Shown here one piece after another: positions 39,990 through 49,336 of a DNA stretch of 64,000 bases (positions within the stretch are counted from its first letter, which is position 1; each line of letters opens with the position of its first letter). Made by a program: the position numbers and the translations under genes. Source of the DNA: Thiocapsa sp. UBA6158 (lineage in GTDB: Bacteria > Pseudomonadota > Gammaproteobacteria > Chromatiales > Chromatiaceae). A model generated the notes under the pieces. It made no database searches. It was not told the origin of the DNA and saw nothing but the letters and a program-made list of their open reading frames with translations. The stretch is from the NCBI RefSeq assembly GCF_002423035.1, contig NZ_DIUM01000072.1, positions 1 to 64,000 of the forward strand, read 5' to 3'.

Positions 39990-41537
39990 ATGAGTCATCC
40001 GAGGAAGAAGGTTCCGGGACGCCCGGTCATCCTGATCATCCTGGACGGTTTCGGCGTGAACCCGGCCAAGGCCAACAACGCGGTCGTGCTCGCCGACACG
40101 CCGAATCTCGATCGCTACTTCTCGAGTCATCCACACACCGCGCTGCAGGCGTCCGGTCTGGCGGTCGGGCTCCCGGACGGGCAGATGGGCAACTCCGAGG
40201 TCGGGCACATGTGCATCGGCTCGGGCTGTGTTGTCCTCCAGGATCTGGTTCTGATCGATCGCGCGATCGACGACCGCAGCTTCTTCGACAATCACGCCCT
40301 GGTGAACGCCGCGCGTGCGGCCGCCGAGCGGGGTCGGCCGATTCATCTGATGGGATTGGTTTCCGACGGCGGTGTCCATAGTCATGTCCGTCATCTAGCA
40401 GCCTTGATCAAGTTGTGCAAGCGTCAGGGTGCGCGCCCCATGGTCCACGTCTTCACGGACGGTCGGGATACCCCGCCGCGCTCGGCGCTCAGTTATCTCA
40501 AGTGTCTCGACGAGGCGCTGGAGACCTCGGGCGGGCGCATCGCCACCGTCAGCGGACGCTATTACGCGATGGATCGGGACAACCGCTGGGATCGCACGGA
40601 GCTGGCGTGGCGTGCCATGGTCGACGGCGAGGGCCGGCACGCCGAGACAGCCCGCGAGGCGATCGAGGCGGCCTATGCCGCCGGCGAAGACGACGAGTTC
40701 ATCCGCCCCACGGTTGTCGCCGGCGGCGAGCCGATCCGCGACGGCGATCAGGTGATCCATATCAACTTCCGCAAGGATCGTCCGCGCCAACTGGTGACGG
40801 CCTTGCACCAGAGCGATTTCGACAAATTCGACCGCCGCGGTGTGACCCGCGTGCAGGTCACGGGCATGATGGAATATGACCCCTGGTTCGGGCTGCCCTT
40901 CGCCTTCGATACCGACACGCCGAAGACCACGCTCGGGCAGATCCTGAGCGACGACGGCATCGCGCAGTTTCACTGCGCCGAGACCGAGAAATACGCGCAT
41001 GTAACCTTCTTCTTCAACGGCGGGCGAGGCGATCCCTTCCCCGGCGAGGAGCGTGCCCTGATCCCATCGCCGAAGGTCGCCACCTACGATCTAAAACCCG
41101 AGATGAGCGCGCCCGGGGTGGCCGATGCCGTCATCGAGGCCCTGCGCGGCGGAGAATTTCCCTTTATCGTGGTGAACTTCGCCAACGGCGACATGGTGGG
41201 TCATACGGCCGTGCGCGAGGCGGTGATCGCTGCCGTGGAGACACTGGATCGCGAGGTCGGCCGTGTGCTCGATACGTCCGTCGAGTGCGGCTACTCGGTC
41301 ATCCTGAGCGCCGACCACGGCAACTGCGACGAGATGGTCGATCCCGTGACCGGCGAGCCCCATACCCAGCACACGACCTATCCCGTGCCCTGTTTAGTGA
41401 TCGACGAGGTGCCCTGGCGTCTTTCGGTCGGCGGCGGGATCAAGGACATCGCACCCACCATCCTGCACCTGATGGGTATCCCCATCCCGGAGCAGATGGA
41501 CGGGCACTCGCTCCTGCTCGGGCCGGCGACGGTCTGA
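39990..41537 (+). CDS. gpmI: 2,3-bisphosphoglycerate-independent phosphoglycerate mutase
   Basis: A 515-residue glycolytic enzyme interconverting 3- and 2-phosphoglycerate. The catalytic phosphoserine lies in GQMGNSEVGHM. Metal-site motifs are LIILDGFG at the N-terminus and SADHGNCDEM and HTTYPVPC at the C-terminus, with VHVFTDGRDTPP in the phosphotransferase loop. The ATG at 39990 follows a GAGAG. It ends 3 bp before thyA, so the two are probably co-transcribed. Confidence 0.95.
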   Translation: MSHPRKKVPGRPVILIILDGFGVNPAKANNAVVLADTPNLDRYFSSHPHTALQASGLAVGLPDGQMGNSEVGHMCIGSGCVVLQDLVLIDRAIDDRSFFDNHALVNAARAAAERGRPIHLMGLVSDGGVHSHVRHLAALIKLCKRQGARPMVHVFTDGRDTPPRSALSYLKCLDEALETSGGRIATVSGRYYAMDRDNRWDRTELAWRAMVDGEGRHAETAREAIEAAYAAGEDDEFIRPTVVAGGEPIRDGDQVIHINFRKDRPRQLVTALHQSDFDKFDRRGVTRVQVTGMMEYDPWFGLPFAFDTDTPKTTLGQILSDDGIAQFHCAETEKYAHVTFFFNGGRGDPFPGEERALIPSPKVATYDLKPEMSAPGVADAVIEALRGGEFPFIVVNFANGDMVGHTAVREAVIAAVETLDREVGRVLDTSVECGYSVILSADHGNCDEMVDPVTGEPHTQHTTYPVPCLVIDEVPWRLSVGGGIKDIAPTILHLMGIPIPEQMDGHSLLLGPATV

Positions 41538-41540
41538 CGG

Positions 41541-42380
41541 ATGCGCGTCTATCTCGATCTGCTGCGTGATGTGATCGACAACGGCATCGACAAGGCCGAC
41601 CGCACCGGCACGGGGACGCGCTCGGTGTTCGGTCGTCAGGTGCGCTTCGATCTGCAGCAGGGTTTCCCGCTGTTGACCACCAAGCGGGTGCATACCAAAA
41701 GTCTGATCCACGAGTTGCTCTGGTTCTTGGCCGGCTCGACCGACAACCGCTGGCTTCAGGACCGCGGCGTGACCATCTGGGACGAGTGGGCGGCCGAGGA
41801 CGGAAGTCTCGGTCCTATCTACGGCGCCCAGTGGCGCAGTTGGTCTTGTCCGGACGGCCGCGTCCTCGACCAGCTCGCCGAGCTGGTCGCGACCATCCGG
41901 ATCCGCCCGGATTCGCGCCGGCTGGTGGTCTCGGCCTGGAACCCGGCGGATCTGCCCGACGAGACACGCAGTCCGCGCGAGAACGTGCAGGCCGGGCGAA
42001 TGTCGCTTGCCCCTTGTCATTGTCTCTTTCAGTTCTATGTCGCCGATGGGCGGCTCTCCTGTCAGCTCTATCAGCGCAGCGCCGATCTCTTCCTCGGTGT
42101 GCCCTTCAATATCGCCAGCTATGCCTTGCTGACCCATCTCATCGCGCACCAGTGCGATCTGCAGGTCGGCGAATTCATCCACACCTTCGGCGACCTGCAT
42201 CTCTACCGCAATCATCTGACCGACGACATCGTCTTCGAGCAGCTCAAGCGCGAGCCTCGGGCGCTGCCGCAGTTGCGTCTGCTGCGTCGTCCGCCGAGCC
42301 TGTTCGACTACTGTTTCGAGGATATCGAGATCGTCGGGTATGAGCCGGAACCGGCGATTCGTGCGCCGATAGCGATTTGA
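41541..42380 (+). CDS. thyA: Thymidylate synthase
   Basis: A 279-residue ThyA, slightly longer than the 264 typical of E. coli. The nucleophile Cys is in LAPCHCLFQFYV; the dUMP/folate pattern includes RTGTGTRSVFG, QWRSW, QLYQRSADLFLGVPFNIASYALL (parts) and HTFGDLHLYRNH. The protein uses methylene-tetrahydrofolate to make dTMP. It starts 3 bp after gpmI. Confidence 0.95.
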   Translation: MRVYLDLLRDVIDNGIDKADRTGTGTRSVFGRQVRFDLQQGFPLLTTKRVHTKSLIHELLWFLAGSTDNRWLQDRGVTIWDEWAAEDGSLGPIYGAQWRSWSCPDGRVLDQLAELVATIRIRPDSRRLVVSAWNPADLPDETRSPRENVQAGRMSLAPCHCLFQFYVADGRLSCQLYQRSADLFLGVPFNIASYALLTHLIAHQCDLQVGEFIHTFGDLHLYRNHLTDDIVFEQLKREPRALPQLRLLRRPPSLFDYCFEDIEIVGYEPEPAIRAPIAI

Positions 42381-42751
42381 CGGTCGCAGAGTGGGATCGC
42401 ATGGGGCTTGTGACGGGCAGGCTCAGGGTCGGGATCGTCCTCCTGGCCTCGGTTAGGCTTGGACTGTGAGGATGCATCGATCATTGCGGTACGCCGCGTT
42501 AGGCCCCGGTGAATTCAGCGCACTCACCTCAAGGCAAGTCCAGCGGGAATCCTTGCAGGCCGTCCTGCTTGACAGGAGCGCGGCATGACGTTACGGATCG
42601 AATCCCGGGGCATCGATTGTATTGATCAGTCGATTGAGCACATGGTGAGCGGTCGGGCGGCGAGATTTGCGTGTTCGGGTGTTTGTTCTCCTGTTAGGTT
42701 GCGAGGTCTTACGCAACAGTCACGAACCTTCCGGGCGAGGAGTTGCCGCTG
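42381..42751. other. Gap between thyA and sohB
   Basis: 371 bp. A 55-codon ORF from 42585 lacks any recognisable pattern and is not called. No terminator-like hairpin with a T-run is seen. Confidence 0.3.
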
Positions 42752-43768
42752 ATGGAATCACTCATTCAAGTCCTGCTCGAATACGGACTGTTTTTGGCCA
42801 AGACGATCACGATCCTGCTGGGAATCGCCGTGTTGCTGATCCTTGCCATGCGGCTTCGACAGGGCGGCCACGGCGATTCCGAGCAGCTGGAGATCACCGA
42901 CCTCAACCAGCGCTATCGTGCGCTGAGCTCGGAGTTGAAGGCGTTTTCGCTTTCGAAAAAGGCGTACAAGGCGTATCGCAAGGCCGAGCACAAGGCGGAG
43001 AAGGCCCGCGAGAAAGCGGGGCATGCCGACCGCAAGCGGCTCTTCGTCATCGAGTTCAACGGCGACATCCGGGCCAGCGAGGTCAGCGCGCTGCGGGTGT
43101 TGGTGACGACGCTCTTGATGGAGGCCCACGAGGGCGATCAGGTCTTGGTGCGTTTGGACAACTCGGGCGGTCTGGTCAGCGAGCACGGGCTGGCTGCGTC
43201 GCAATTGGCGCGCATCCGCCAGAAGGGTATCCCGCTGACGGTCGCGGTCGACAAGGTCGCCGCCAGCGGCGGCTATCTCATGGCCTGTGTCGCAGAGCGC
43301 ATCATCGCCGCACCCTTTGCCGTGGTCGGCTCGATCGGCGTACTGGCCGAGCTGCCCAACTTTCATCGCCTGCTGGAACGCTACGGGGTCGACTTCGAGC
43401 TGCATACGGCCGGCGAATACAAGCGCACACTAACCATTTTCGGCGAGAACACCGACGAGGGTCGCCAAAAGCTGCGCGAGCAGTTGGAAGAGACACACGC
43501 ACTCTTCAAGTCATTCGTCGCGACCTATCGCTCCGAGCTCGATCTTGGCCGCGTCGCCACCGGTGAGTATTGGCACGGACAACGTGCGGTCGAGCTCGGT
43601 CTGGTGGATGCCATCCAGACCAGCGACGACTTCCTGCTGGCCGCGATGGACGAGATGGATCTGCTCAAGCTCAAATACAGCGCCCGCAAGAAACCGATCG
43701 AGCGGCTGCTGTCGAGCATCCGAGCGCGCTTGGACGATGCCGTTGCAACCTGGCGTCGCGCGAGCTGA
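42752..43768 (+). CDS. sohB: Periplasmic/membrane serine protease SohB
   Basis: A 338-residue S49 peptidase. One N-terminal membrane helix (LLEYGLFLAKTITILLGIAVLLILAM) is followed by a Lys/Ala-rich linker and the S49 fold. Key pieces are RLDNSGGLVSEHG, the nucleophile Ser in KVAASGGYLMA and VGSIGVLAELPNF, with a later Lys (HTAGEYKRTLTIFG) that would serve as general base. The ATG at 42752 follows GAGGAG with 9-nt spacing. Confidence 0.92.
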   Translation: MESLIQVLLEYGLFLAKTITILLGIAVLLILAMRLRQGGHGDSEQLEITDLNQRYRALSSELKAFSLSKKAYKAYRKAEHKAEKAREKAGHADRKRLFVIEFNGDIRASEVSALRVLVTTLLMEAHEGDQVLVRLDNSGGLVSEHGLAASQLARIRQKGIPLTVAVDKVAASGGYLMACVAERIIAAPFAVVGSIGVLAELPNFHRLLERYGVDFELHTAGEYKRTLTIFGENTDEGRQKLREQLEETHALFKSFVATYRSELDLGRVATGEYWHGQRAVELGLVDAIQTSDDFLLAAMDEMDLLKLKYSARKKPIERLLSSIRARLDDAVATWRRAS

Positions 43769-44049
43769 GCAGTTGTGTCGAGGCGCGCCCTTGACAGATC
43801 CTCGCGGTTGGCTGTCCCTGATTTTTCCAAGATTGCTGACAGCTCCGGACGCGTTGTGGTCGTTTGCAGACGGCACTCTGCCGTGCAGGCGCATCTGGCG
43901 CGGCAACGATCGATCCTGTGTAGTTCATGCCTCCACACTCGGTTTGGAGCGATCGCCACGGGGTCGCCGAAGCAGGCGACTTACCCGTCGCCACAGGCCG
44001 TGGGACAGCATGGAACTTGAGCCGTGCTTGTACTGTGCGTAGAGTGTGG

Positions 44050-44325
44050 ATGTTAAATGGCATCGCCCCGGACGGCACAGTACTCTGGCCGGCAGCAGGC
44101 ATTGTCCGCGCCTTGCGCGATGCGGCGAGCGAACTCGCCGTGGACGGATGGACACCCGTTACAGCGGCTGGGTGTTGGATCACGGAACGGAGTCCTGAAC
44201 AGCAGCCCAACAAGTACGGACGCGCCAGCTGGCGACAGCTGCTGCATGATTCGCGCCTGTTCGAGCTGCGCTACCGTGACGTACATGGTCAGCGAGCCGC
44301 CTGGTACAGGGTCCGCACCGAATAG
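44050..44325 (+). CDS. Small protein with LOTUS/OST-HTH-like domain, possibly a remnant
   Basis: A 91-residue ORF beginning MLNGIAPDGTVLWPAAG. Its core DGWTPVTAAGCWITERSPEQQPNKYGRASWRQLLHDSRLFELRYRD, taken in pieces, resembles a LOTUS (OST-HTH) RNA-binding domain: a DGW start, a PNKYG loop, LL..S..FELR and a closing YRVR. Such domains normally follow an NYN nuclease domain, which is not seen upstream, so this may be the C-terminal remnant of a lost NYN-LOTUS gene. No good ribosome site precedes it, and the 280 bp before it (43769-44049) hold nothing recognisable. Confidence 0.45.
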   Translation: MLNGIAPDGTVLWPAAGIVRALRDAASELAVDGWTPVTAAGCWITERSPEQQPNKYGRASWRQLLHDSRLFELRYRDVHGQRAAWYRVRTE

Positions 44326-44384
44326 CCCTGGGTGGGGTTCCTCAGCACGACATCGACCCGTGCGAAGATCTCAACCTACGACCC

Positions 44385-44623
44385 GTGAAGCTGCAGCTGT
44401 TCGTTAATGCGTTGTTGGCCTCGACGACGGTGGACCTGCCGGCCGACAATGATCTCGCGCACAAGCTGATCCTTGACCACTACACCGCCAGCGGGCACGC
44501 CAATGGGGGGCAGCGTTCTATTACACTGCGCTGCCGGACCCGCCGATCACCTACCGTGTCGACCTTAATCCACACGAGGACTGGAGTTGCCAATGGCCGG
44601 TTCCGGGCGAGAGCCGGCGCTGA
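44385..44623 (+). pseudogene. Unknown small ORF, frameshifted at a G6 run
   Basis: GTG-started reading MKLQLFVNALLASTTVDLPADNDLAHKL (pieces) to HANGG, then a run of six G near 44504-44509. One extra G would continue the frame as AAFYYTALPDPPITYRVDLNPHEDW to a stop at 44621-44623, giving about 79 residues with a protein-like composition; without it the sequence degenerates. The break is either an assembly error, a phase-variable tract or decay. Family not recognised. Confidence 0.4.
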
Positions 44624-45028
44624 TCCGGTTCGCCCCGATCGACTGCTTTGCGCGTCGAACAATCACTCGGATCCATTTCGGGTACAGTTTTCTTGACGCC
44701 TTCGTTGCTCCTCGAACGATGCTCAAATGGCTAGATCTCGCATGGCGGCATTTCTGGAAGCGTCGCGGGTCCAACACCGCAAACTCCCCTGTTGTGCTCC
44801 CTGGGTCCTGCAGGCCGTTCATCCCGCAGACTGATGGCAATGCTCCAGTCGCCCTCCCAAGGGCTTGGGACATCCCCTCGATACCGTGATCCGTTCGGAG
44901 GCCAGCCCGAAACGCCTCCGATATCCTGGAGTAAACCGCCGGGCGACGGGGTGTTGTCGGCGGTGACCACACGCTGACCCTGATCAAGGATTCAGAGTCT
45001 GCAGGCCGTACTACGGGGCATGTTCCGA
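44624..45028. other. Gene-poor stretch before amylosucrase stop
   Basis: 405 bp in which I see no gene, terminator or repeat. The minus-strand frame extending across this part is a shadow of the amylosucrase frame. Confidence 0.3.
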
Positions 45029-47023
45029 TCAGTTTCGGATCGGGCCCGCTTCGAAGAGCGCCCCGGGGCGTTGGTTGGCCAACCAGTAAAAATGGTAGGG
45101 CGGGACCACCACTCGGTTGTTGAAGACGGCGGGTGTGTCGCCCGAGGCAAGATCGATGATCTGTCCGTAGCGAAAGAGTCCGCGTCGATTCAAGGTGTCG
45201 AGGTCCAGATACTGAGGTTTGGCGTCGAAGTTGGCCGCAACCAGGACCGCGTTGGCGGCCAGGCTCGGGTGGGTGCGTAGGAAGACGAAGAGGTGCGGGT
45301 TCTCCACGTCGATCGGCTCGCGGTTGTTGAAGTCGGCGAAGGCCGGAGTGTCCTTGCGCACGGCGATGAGCCGTTTCAGACCATCGAACAGGCGGCGCTC
45401 GACGGTACCGCTGAGGTGACGCCGTTCGGCGCGCGCCCAGTCGATGCGCGGACGATGGACCCAGCGGGCGTCGCTCGCCTTGTGCGTGTCGTTGAGGAAT
45501 GAGTTGTCGTTGAGCGTGCCGATCTCGTCTCCGTACCAGAGCAGTGGGATGCCGCCGAACGAAAGGATCATGGCGTGCAGCATCAGGATGAGATCCACGA
45601 CCTGATCGATGGCATGTTGATCCTCGGCTTCGAGCGCCGATTCCAGACCCGCGAGGGAGGCGAGCGCGCCTGCAATGCGGGCATCGCCGGTCTTCAGATT
45701 GACGCCGAACGGCCGTCCTCGCGCCGGAGAGCCCTCGAAGGCGCCGGTGTACCAGTCCACGAGAAAACGACGGTGCGAGTAGGGGTCGTAGTCGCAGGCG
45801 CGAATGTCGGCGTCGTCGAAACCCAGGCCGATATCGTCGTGACACCGTAGATAATTCAACCAGGTTGCGCGGTCGAGTTTGTTCGGCAGGCTCTTGATGC
45901 CCTGATTCAGCAGTTTGGCGTTCTTGGTCGCGACGGCGTCCCAAAGCAGGGCCATGAAGGTGGCATTGTAGGCGATCTCGCACTCCTTGGCGATGACCGC
46001 ATCCTCGCCGAAGTATTTGATGATCTCCGATGGGGCCACGATCGCCTCGGCGATGAAGAGCACGCCCGGCGCCGTCACCTGGCAGCAGTCCTTCATCAGC
46101 TGCAGGATCAGGTGTGCCTCTCGCTCGTTCTGCGAGGTCGTGCCGATCTTCTTCCAAAGGAAGGCGACCGCATCCAGCCGAACGATGTCCGCCCCCTGAT
46201 TGGCCCAGAAGAGGATGATGTCGAGCATCTCGATGAAAACGGCGGGGTTGGAGTAGTTCAGGTCCCATTGGTAGTTGTTGAAGACCGTCATCACCCACTT
46301 CTCCATCTGCTCGTCCCAGGTGAAGTTGCCGGGGGCGGTCTCCGGGAAGATCTCGGGCATGGTCGCCTCGAACATGTCCGGGACGTCGCGGTTGGGGAAG
46401 CAGTAGTAGAAGTTTTGGTACTCCGGATCGCCTTCGCGGGCGCGCTGCGCCCATTCATGCTCGTCGGAGGTGTGGTTCACGACCACATCGAGCGTCAGCA
46501 ACATGCCGCGCCGTCGCATGGAATCCGCGAGCGCGCGCACATCCTCGACGGTTCCGGCACGCGGGTCGATGTCGCGAAAGTCGCTGACCGCATAGCCGCC
46601 GTCGCTCGCACCTTGCGGGCATTTGAGGATCGGCATCACATGGACGATGTTGATCCCGAGCTCCTGCAGGTAGGGCAGGCGCTCGTTGAGTCCCTGCAGG
46701 TTGCCGGCGAATCCGTCCGAGTACAGCGCCATGCCGACCCATTGCTGGCTCAGGAACCAGTTGTGGTCCTCCTCGCGGGCCATGTCGAGCTGCTTGAGCG
46801 CCGCGGGGCGGTCGATGTAGGCCCGGGCCAGACGCTCGGTCAGGTGCACCATCTGGGTCTTGAAGTCTTCCCGGTGTCCGTAGAGATGGAAAAACAGCGA
46901 ATGGATGGCGTAGAAGTTCGCACCGAGGCGGGTGAAGAAGTGCCGCAGATCCTCGCGACAGACCTCGTGATCGAGCTCATCGAGAATGTCGTTGAGAAGG
47001 GCGTGAGAAACCTGTTCGTACAT
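45029..47023 (-). CDS. ams: Amylosucrase (GH13)
   Basis: A 664-residue transglucosidase that converts sucrose to an alpha-1,4-glucan plus fructose, or breaks sucrose down. The GH13 catalytic triad is seen as Asp in DIVRLDAVAFLWK, Glu in VLFIAEAIV and Asp in LRCHDDIGLGF; LDVVVNHTSDEHEWA is the first conserved region. The N-terminal helical domain and the length match amylosucrases. It is the last gene of the sps-spp-fructokinase-ams cluster, a gene set known from halotolerant methanotrophs, where it recycles the osmolyte sucrose. Confidence 0.93.
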   Translation of the reverse strand: MYEQVSHALLNDILDELDHEVCREDLRHFFTRLGANFYAIHSLFFHLYGHREDFKTQMVHLTERLARAYIDRPAALKQLDMAREEDHNWFLSQQWVGMALYSDGFAGNLQGLNERLPYLQELGINIVHVMPILKCPQGASDGGYAVSDFRDIDPRAGTVEDVRALADSMRRRGMLLTLDVVVNHTSDEHEWAQRAREGDPEYQNFYYCFPNRDVPDMFEATMPEIFPETAPGNFTWDEQMEKWVMTVFNNYQWDLNYSNPAVFIEMLDIILFWANQGADIVRLDAVAFLWKKIGTTSQNEREAHLILQLMKDCCQVTAPGVLFIAEAIVAPSEIIKYFGEDAVIAKECEIAYNATFMALLWDAVATKNAKLLNQGIKSLPNKLDRATWLNYLRCHDDIGLGFDDADIRACDYDPYSHRRFLVDWYTGAFEGSPARGRPFGVNLKTGDARIAGALASLAGLESALEAEDQHAIDQVVDLILMLHAMILSFGGIPLLWYGDEIGTLNDNSFLNDTHKASDARWVHRPRIDWARAERRHLSGTVERRLFDGLKRLIAVRKDTPAFADFNNREPIDVENPHLFVFLRTHPSLAANAVLVAANFDAKPQYLDLDTLNRRGLFRYGQIIDLASGDTPAVFNNRVVVPPYHFYWLANQRPGALFEAGPIRN

Positions 47024-47208
47024 TTGAACTGCGTCCGAAGTGTGTGAGTGCTGTGTGTCGTGTTTTATGGGTCTGGAGGCGCCCCGTCGTCTCGGCGGAG
47101 ATGCAGTTCAAGATCATTCGTGCATTTAAATCTTTGAACCGCGCGGCGCCGATCTTTGCAGTGGTCTGACCGGTCTCTAGTGCAGCAAGGCAGATGTGTC
47201 GAGACCGT

Positions 47209-47279
47209 TCGTTGTCGTTGTCGTTGTCGTAATCGTGGTCGTATCCGATGGTCGATTACGACAACGACAACGACAACGA
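47209..47279 (-). other. 27-bp perfect hairpin built from GTTGTC/GACAAC hexamer repeats
   Basis: The left arm 47209-47235 (three GTTGTC units plus GTAATCG) is perfectly complementary to the right arm 47253-47279, with a 17-nt loop. The right side has one more repeat unit (four GACAAC) and then degenerates. It lies between the fructokinase stop (47384) and the amylosucrase start (47023), where it would interrupt the sucrose transcript. Two further, short AT-rich and ACCACC patches flank it. The rest of the 360-bp gap shows no gene; a half-end of the dispersed repeat (TTTGAACCGCG) is at 47134-47144. Confidence 0.85.
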
Positions 47280-47383
47280 CAACGAAAACGACCACCACAA
47301 TAAAAATAATCTCGGACGGTCTCGGAATCTCTGCACCTGCTCCATTAGGTGCGCCAATCTTCGCACGAACCGCTGAACGTGGT

Positions 47384-48304
47384 TCAAATACCCCATTGAT
47401 CAAGGTAAGGCCGATAGAGTGCAGGATCGGCAGACGTGGCGCCGTGCTGCTCGACGATGCGCGAGGCGAAGGACTGGGCCCGCTCCAAGGTCGTCGCGAC
47501 CGGCCAGCCTCGAATGATTCCGAGGATGAGCACGGATGCGAAGGCGTCGCCCGCGCCGACCGTGTCCTTGACCGCGAGCGCGGGTGCCGGTGCGACGCGC
47601 ACCGGGGCAGTGTCGCGGCCGAGTGCGAAGGCACCGTCGCCGCCGAGCGTGACGACGAGCCCGGTGAGCCCGTGCTGCGCGAGGAAAGCCGACGCCAGCG
47701 CGGTGAGCTGCGCATCGTCGGCATCGGCGTCGTTTGAGCCCGAGGCGTCAGCCAGAAGCGCCAGCTCGCTGCGGTTGAGCTTCACCCAGTCGGCATCCTG
47801 CAACAGACCGCGCGTGGCCTCGGCAGACCACCAGGGATCGCGAAGATTCACGTCGAGGAAACGGATGCCGTGCCCGCGGGCCTCGAGCGCGCTCAGCGTT
47901 GCGGCGGAGACGGGACTGCGCAGGGCCAGTGTGCCGTGATAGAGCAGCTCCCCGGCAGGCGGAAGGTCGACGGCACGGATATGGTCGAAGGCGCGATCGG
48001 GGATGATCTCGTAGGTCGGCTCGCCGTCGTCGAGCATGACCCGGACCTCCCCCGTCGCATGATCCGAATCGGTTTGCAGGGTGCTCGTGTCCATCCCCCA
48101 GTCCTGCATCGCGCGGCGCACCTGCTCGCCCTGCGGATCGTCCCCGACCGCGCTGATCAGTCGCGGCGCGGCCCCGAAGGCACGCAAATGCCAGGCGACG
48201 TTGAAAGGCGCTCCGCCGAGGACGCGTCGACCGCCGGGGAAGCAGTCGAAGAGGACCTCGCCGAAGATGTCGACGATCGGCTGTTTGGTGGATGACTCGG
48301 CCAT
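47384..48304 (-). CDS. Fructokinase (PfkB family)
   Basis: A 306-residue ribokinase-family sugar kinase. N-terminal GGAPFNVAWHLRAFG and the C-terminal signature DTVGAGDAFASVL with its catalytic Asp. It phosphorylates fructose released by amylosucrase. GAGGAA precedes the ATG at 48304. Its position in the sucrose cluster supports fructose over ribose or 2-keto-3-deoxygluconate. Confidence 0.9.
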   Translation of the reverse strand: MAESSTKQPIVDIFGEVLFDCFPGGRRVLGGAPFNVAWHLRAFGAAPRLISAVGDDPQGEQVRRAMQDWGMDTSTLQTDSDHATGEVRVMLDDGEPTYEIIPDRAFDHIRAVDLPPAGELLYHGTLALRSPVSAATLSALEARGHGIRFLDVNLRDPWWSAEATRGLLQDADWVKLNRSELALLADASGSNDADADDAQLTALASAFLAQHGLTGLVVTLGGDGAFALGRDTAPVRVAPAPALAVKDTVGAGDAFASVLILGIIRGWPVATTLERAQSFASRIVEQHGATSADPALYRPYLDQWGI

Positions 48305-48496
48305 TGGCTGGTTCCTCGATCTTCCGAAAACGAGTGTGTCGATGCGTAGGTCGGGTTAGGCGCGCTTGCACAACGCATGGCGATTGCGCCAAGGCCGGTG
48401 CGCGCCGTAACTCGACTTCGGCGGTCAGCTGAGATATTGCGTGTCGGAGGACGCTTCGCTCATCCGACCTCCGGGGTCATGGGAGTCCAGAGCGGC

Positions 48497-49336
48497 TCAC
48501 TGATCCAGCCAGGGCATGAGGTCGGGCCTGAAATGGGCCACGCCTTCGAGGATACCCGCGCTGTAGTTCCCGTTCATCCCCGACCAGCCGCCGTGTGCGC
48601 AGTAGAGTCGGTCGGCCTGTCCGTTGGCTGCGGCCAGACGCAGCGCTTGCGCGCGCACCTCGGGGTGGCCGTTGGCGACCAAAACCGAAGGGATCGGACT
48701 GATCAAGACCTCGAGATCGTTGCCGCTGTCGCCGGCGAAGAGTGTCGTGGTCTCGTCGTGACCGAGTCGGCGCATGAGAAAATCCACGGCGTGATACTTG
48801 GTCGCCCCCGCGGGCAGCACGTCCAGCAACCCGATCTCCGCCGCTTCGTCGATGCTCCAGATCAGACTGGCGTTCACCCCCAACAGGATCAGGCGGGTGT
48901 TCACCTCGGCCTTGAGTGCCTCGCTGTCGACATCGACGGGCGCATAATAGCTGAGCTTGAAAGGCGCCTGCTTCTCCGGCTCCTGAAGCCGCAGAAGATC
49001 GATATCGACCAAGCGCTCGGCGAGTCCGTCGCGACCGATGCCGGCCCAATCGCGACCGATCTCCTCCTGCCAGTCCGCGAGCGGCTCCCAGTCGCTTGTC
49101 GTGACCCTGAAGATACTGGTCCCGACGTCGCCGATGACCACGTCGGGAACAGGCAGGTCGTATTCGGCGATCGCCTCGCGCACCAGTCCTTGATGACGGC
49201 CCGACACGTACGCGAGCGTCACCCCCGGCCGTGACACGAAGCGCCGAAAGCGCGGGCGTGCGTCGGGCGACTCGGGTTCCGCCCCGTTGGGGACGAGGGT
49301 GCGGTCGAGATCCGTACAGAGCAACAACGGCTTCAT
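48497..49336 (-). CDS. spp: Sucrose-6-phosphate phosphatase
   Basis: A 279-residue HAD phosphatase of the sucrose-phosphatase family. The nucleophile motif is CTDLDRTLVPN (DxD), followed by VSGRHQ and the metal-binding GDSGNDLEVL; GATKYHAVDFLM gives the Lys. It hydrolyses sucrose-6-phosphate from SPS. It overlaps the sps stop by 4 bp (ATGA), so the two are translationally coupled. Confidence 0.93.
   Translation of the reverse strand: MKPLLLCTDLDRTLVPNGAEPESPDARPRFRRFVSRPGVTLAYVSGRHQGLVREAIAEYDLPVPDVVIGDVGTSIFRVTTSDWEPLADWQEEIGRDWAGIGRDGLAERLVDIDLLRLQEPEKQAPFKLSYYAPVDVDSEALKAEVNTRLILLGVNASLIWSIDEAAEIGLLDVLPAGATKYHAVDFLMRRLGHDETTTLFAGDSGNDLEVLISPIPSVLVANGHPEVRAQALRLAAANGQADRLYCAHGGWSGMNGNYSAGILEGVAHFRPDLMPWLDQ

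Noticed and set aside
42585..42752. 55-codon ORF before sohB
   Set aside because: No ribosome site of note, no pattern, and it ends at the sohB ribosome site; kept as unassigned gap.
44565..46454. 629-codon minus-strand frame in the amylosucrase region
   Set aside because: Out of frame with the GH13 catalytic residues, which are all in the 45029-47023 frame.
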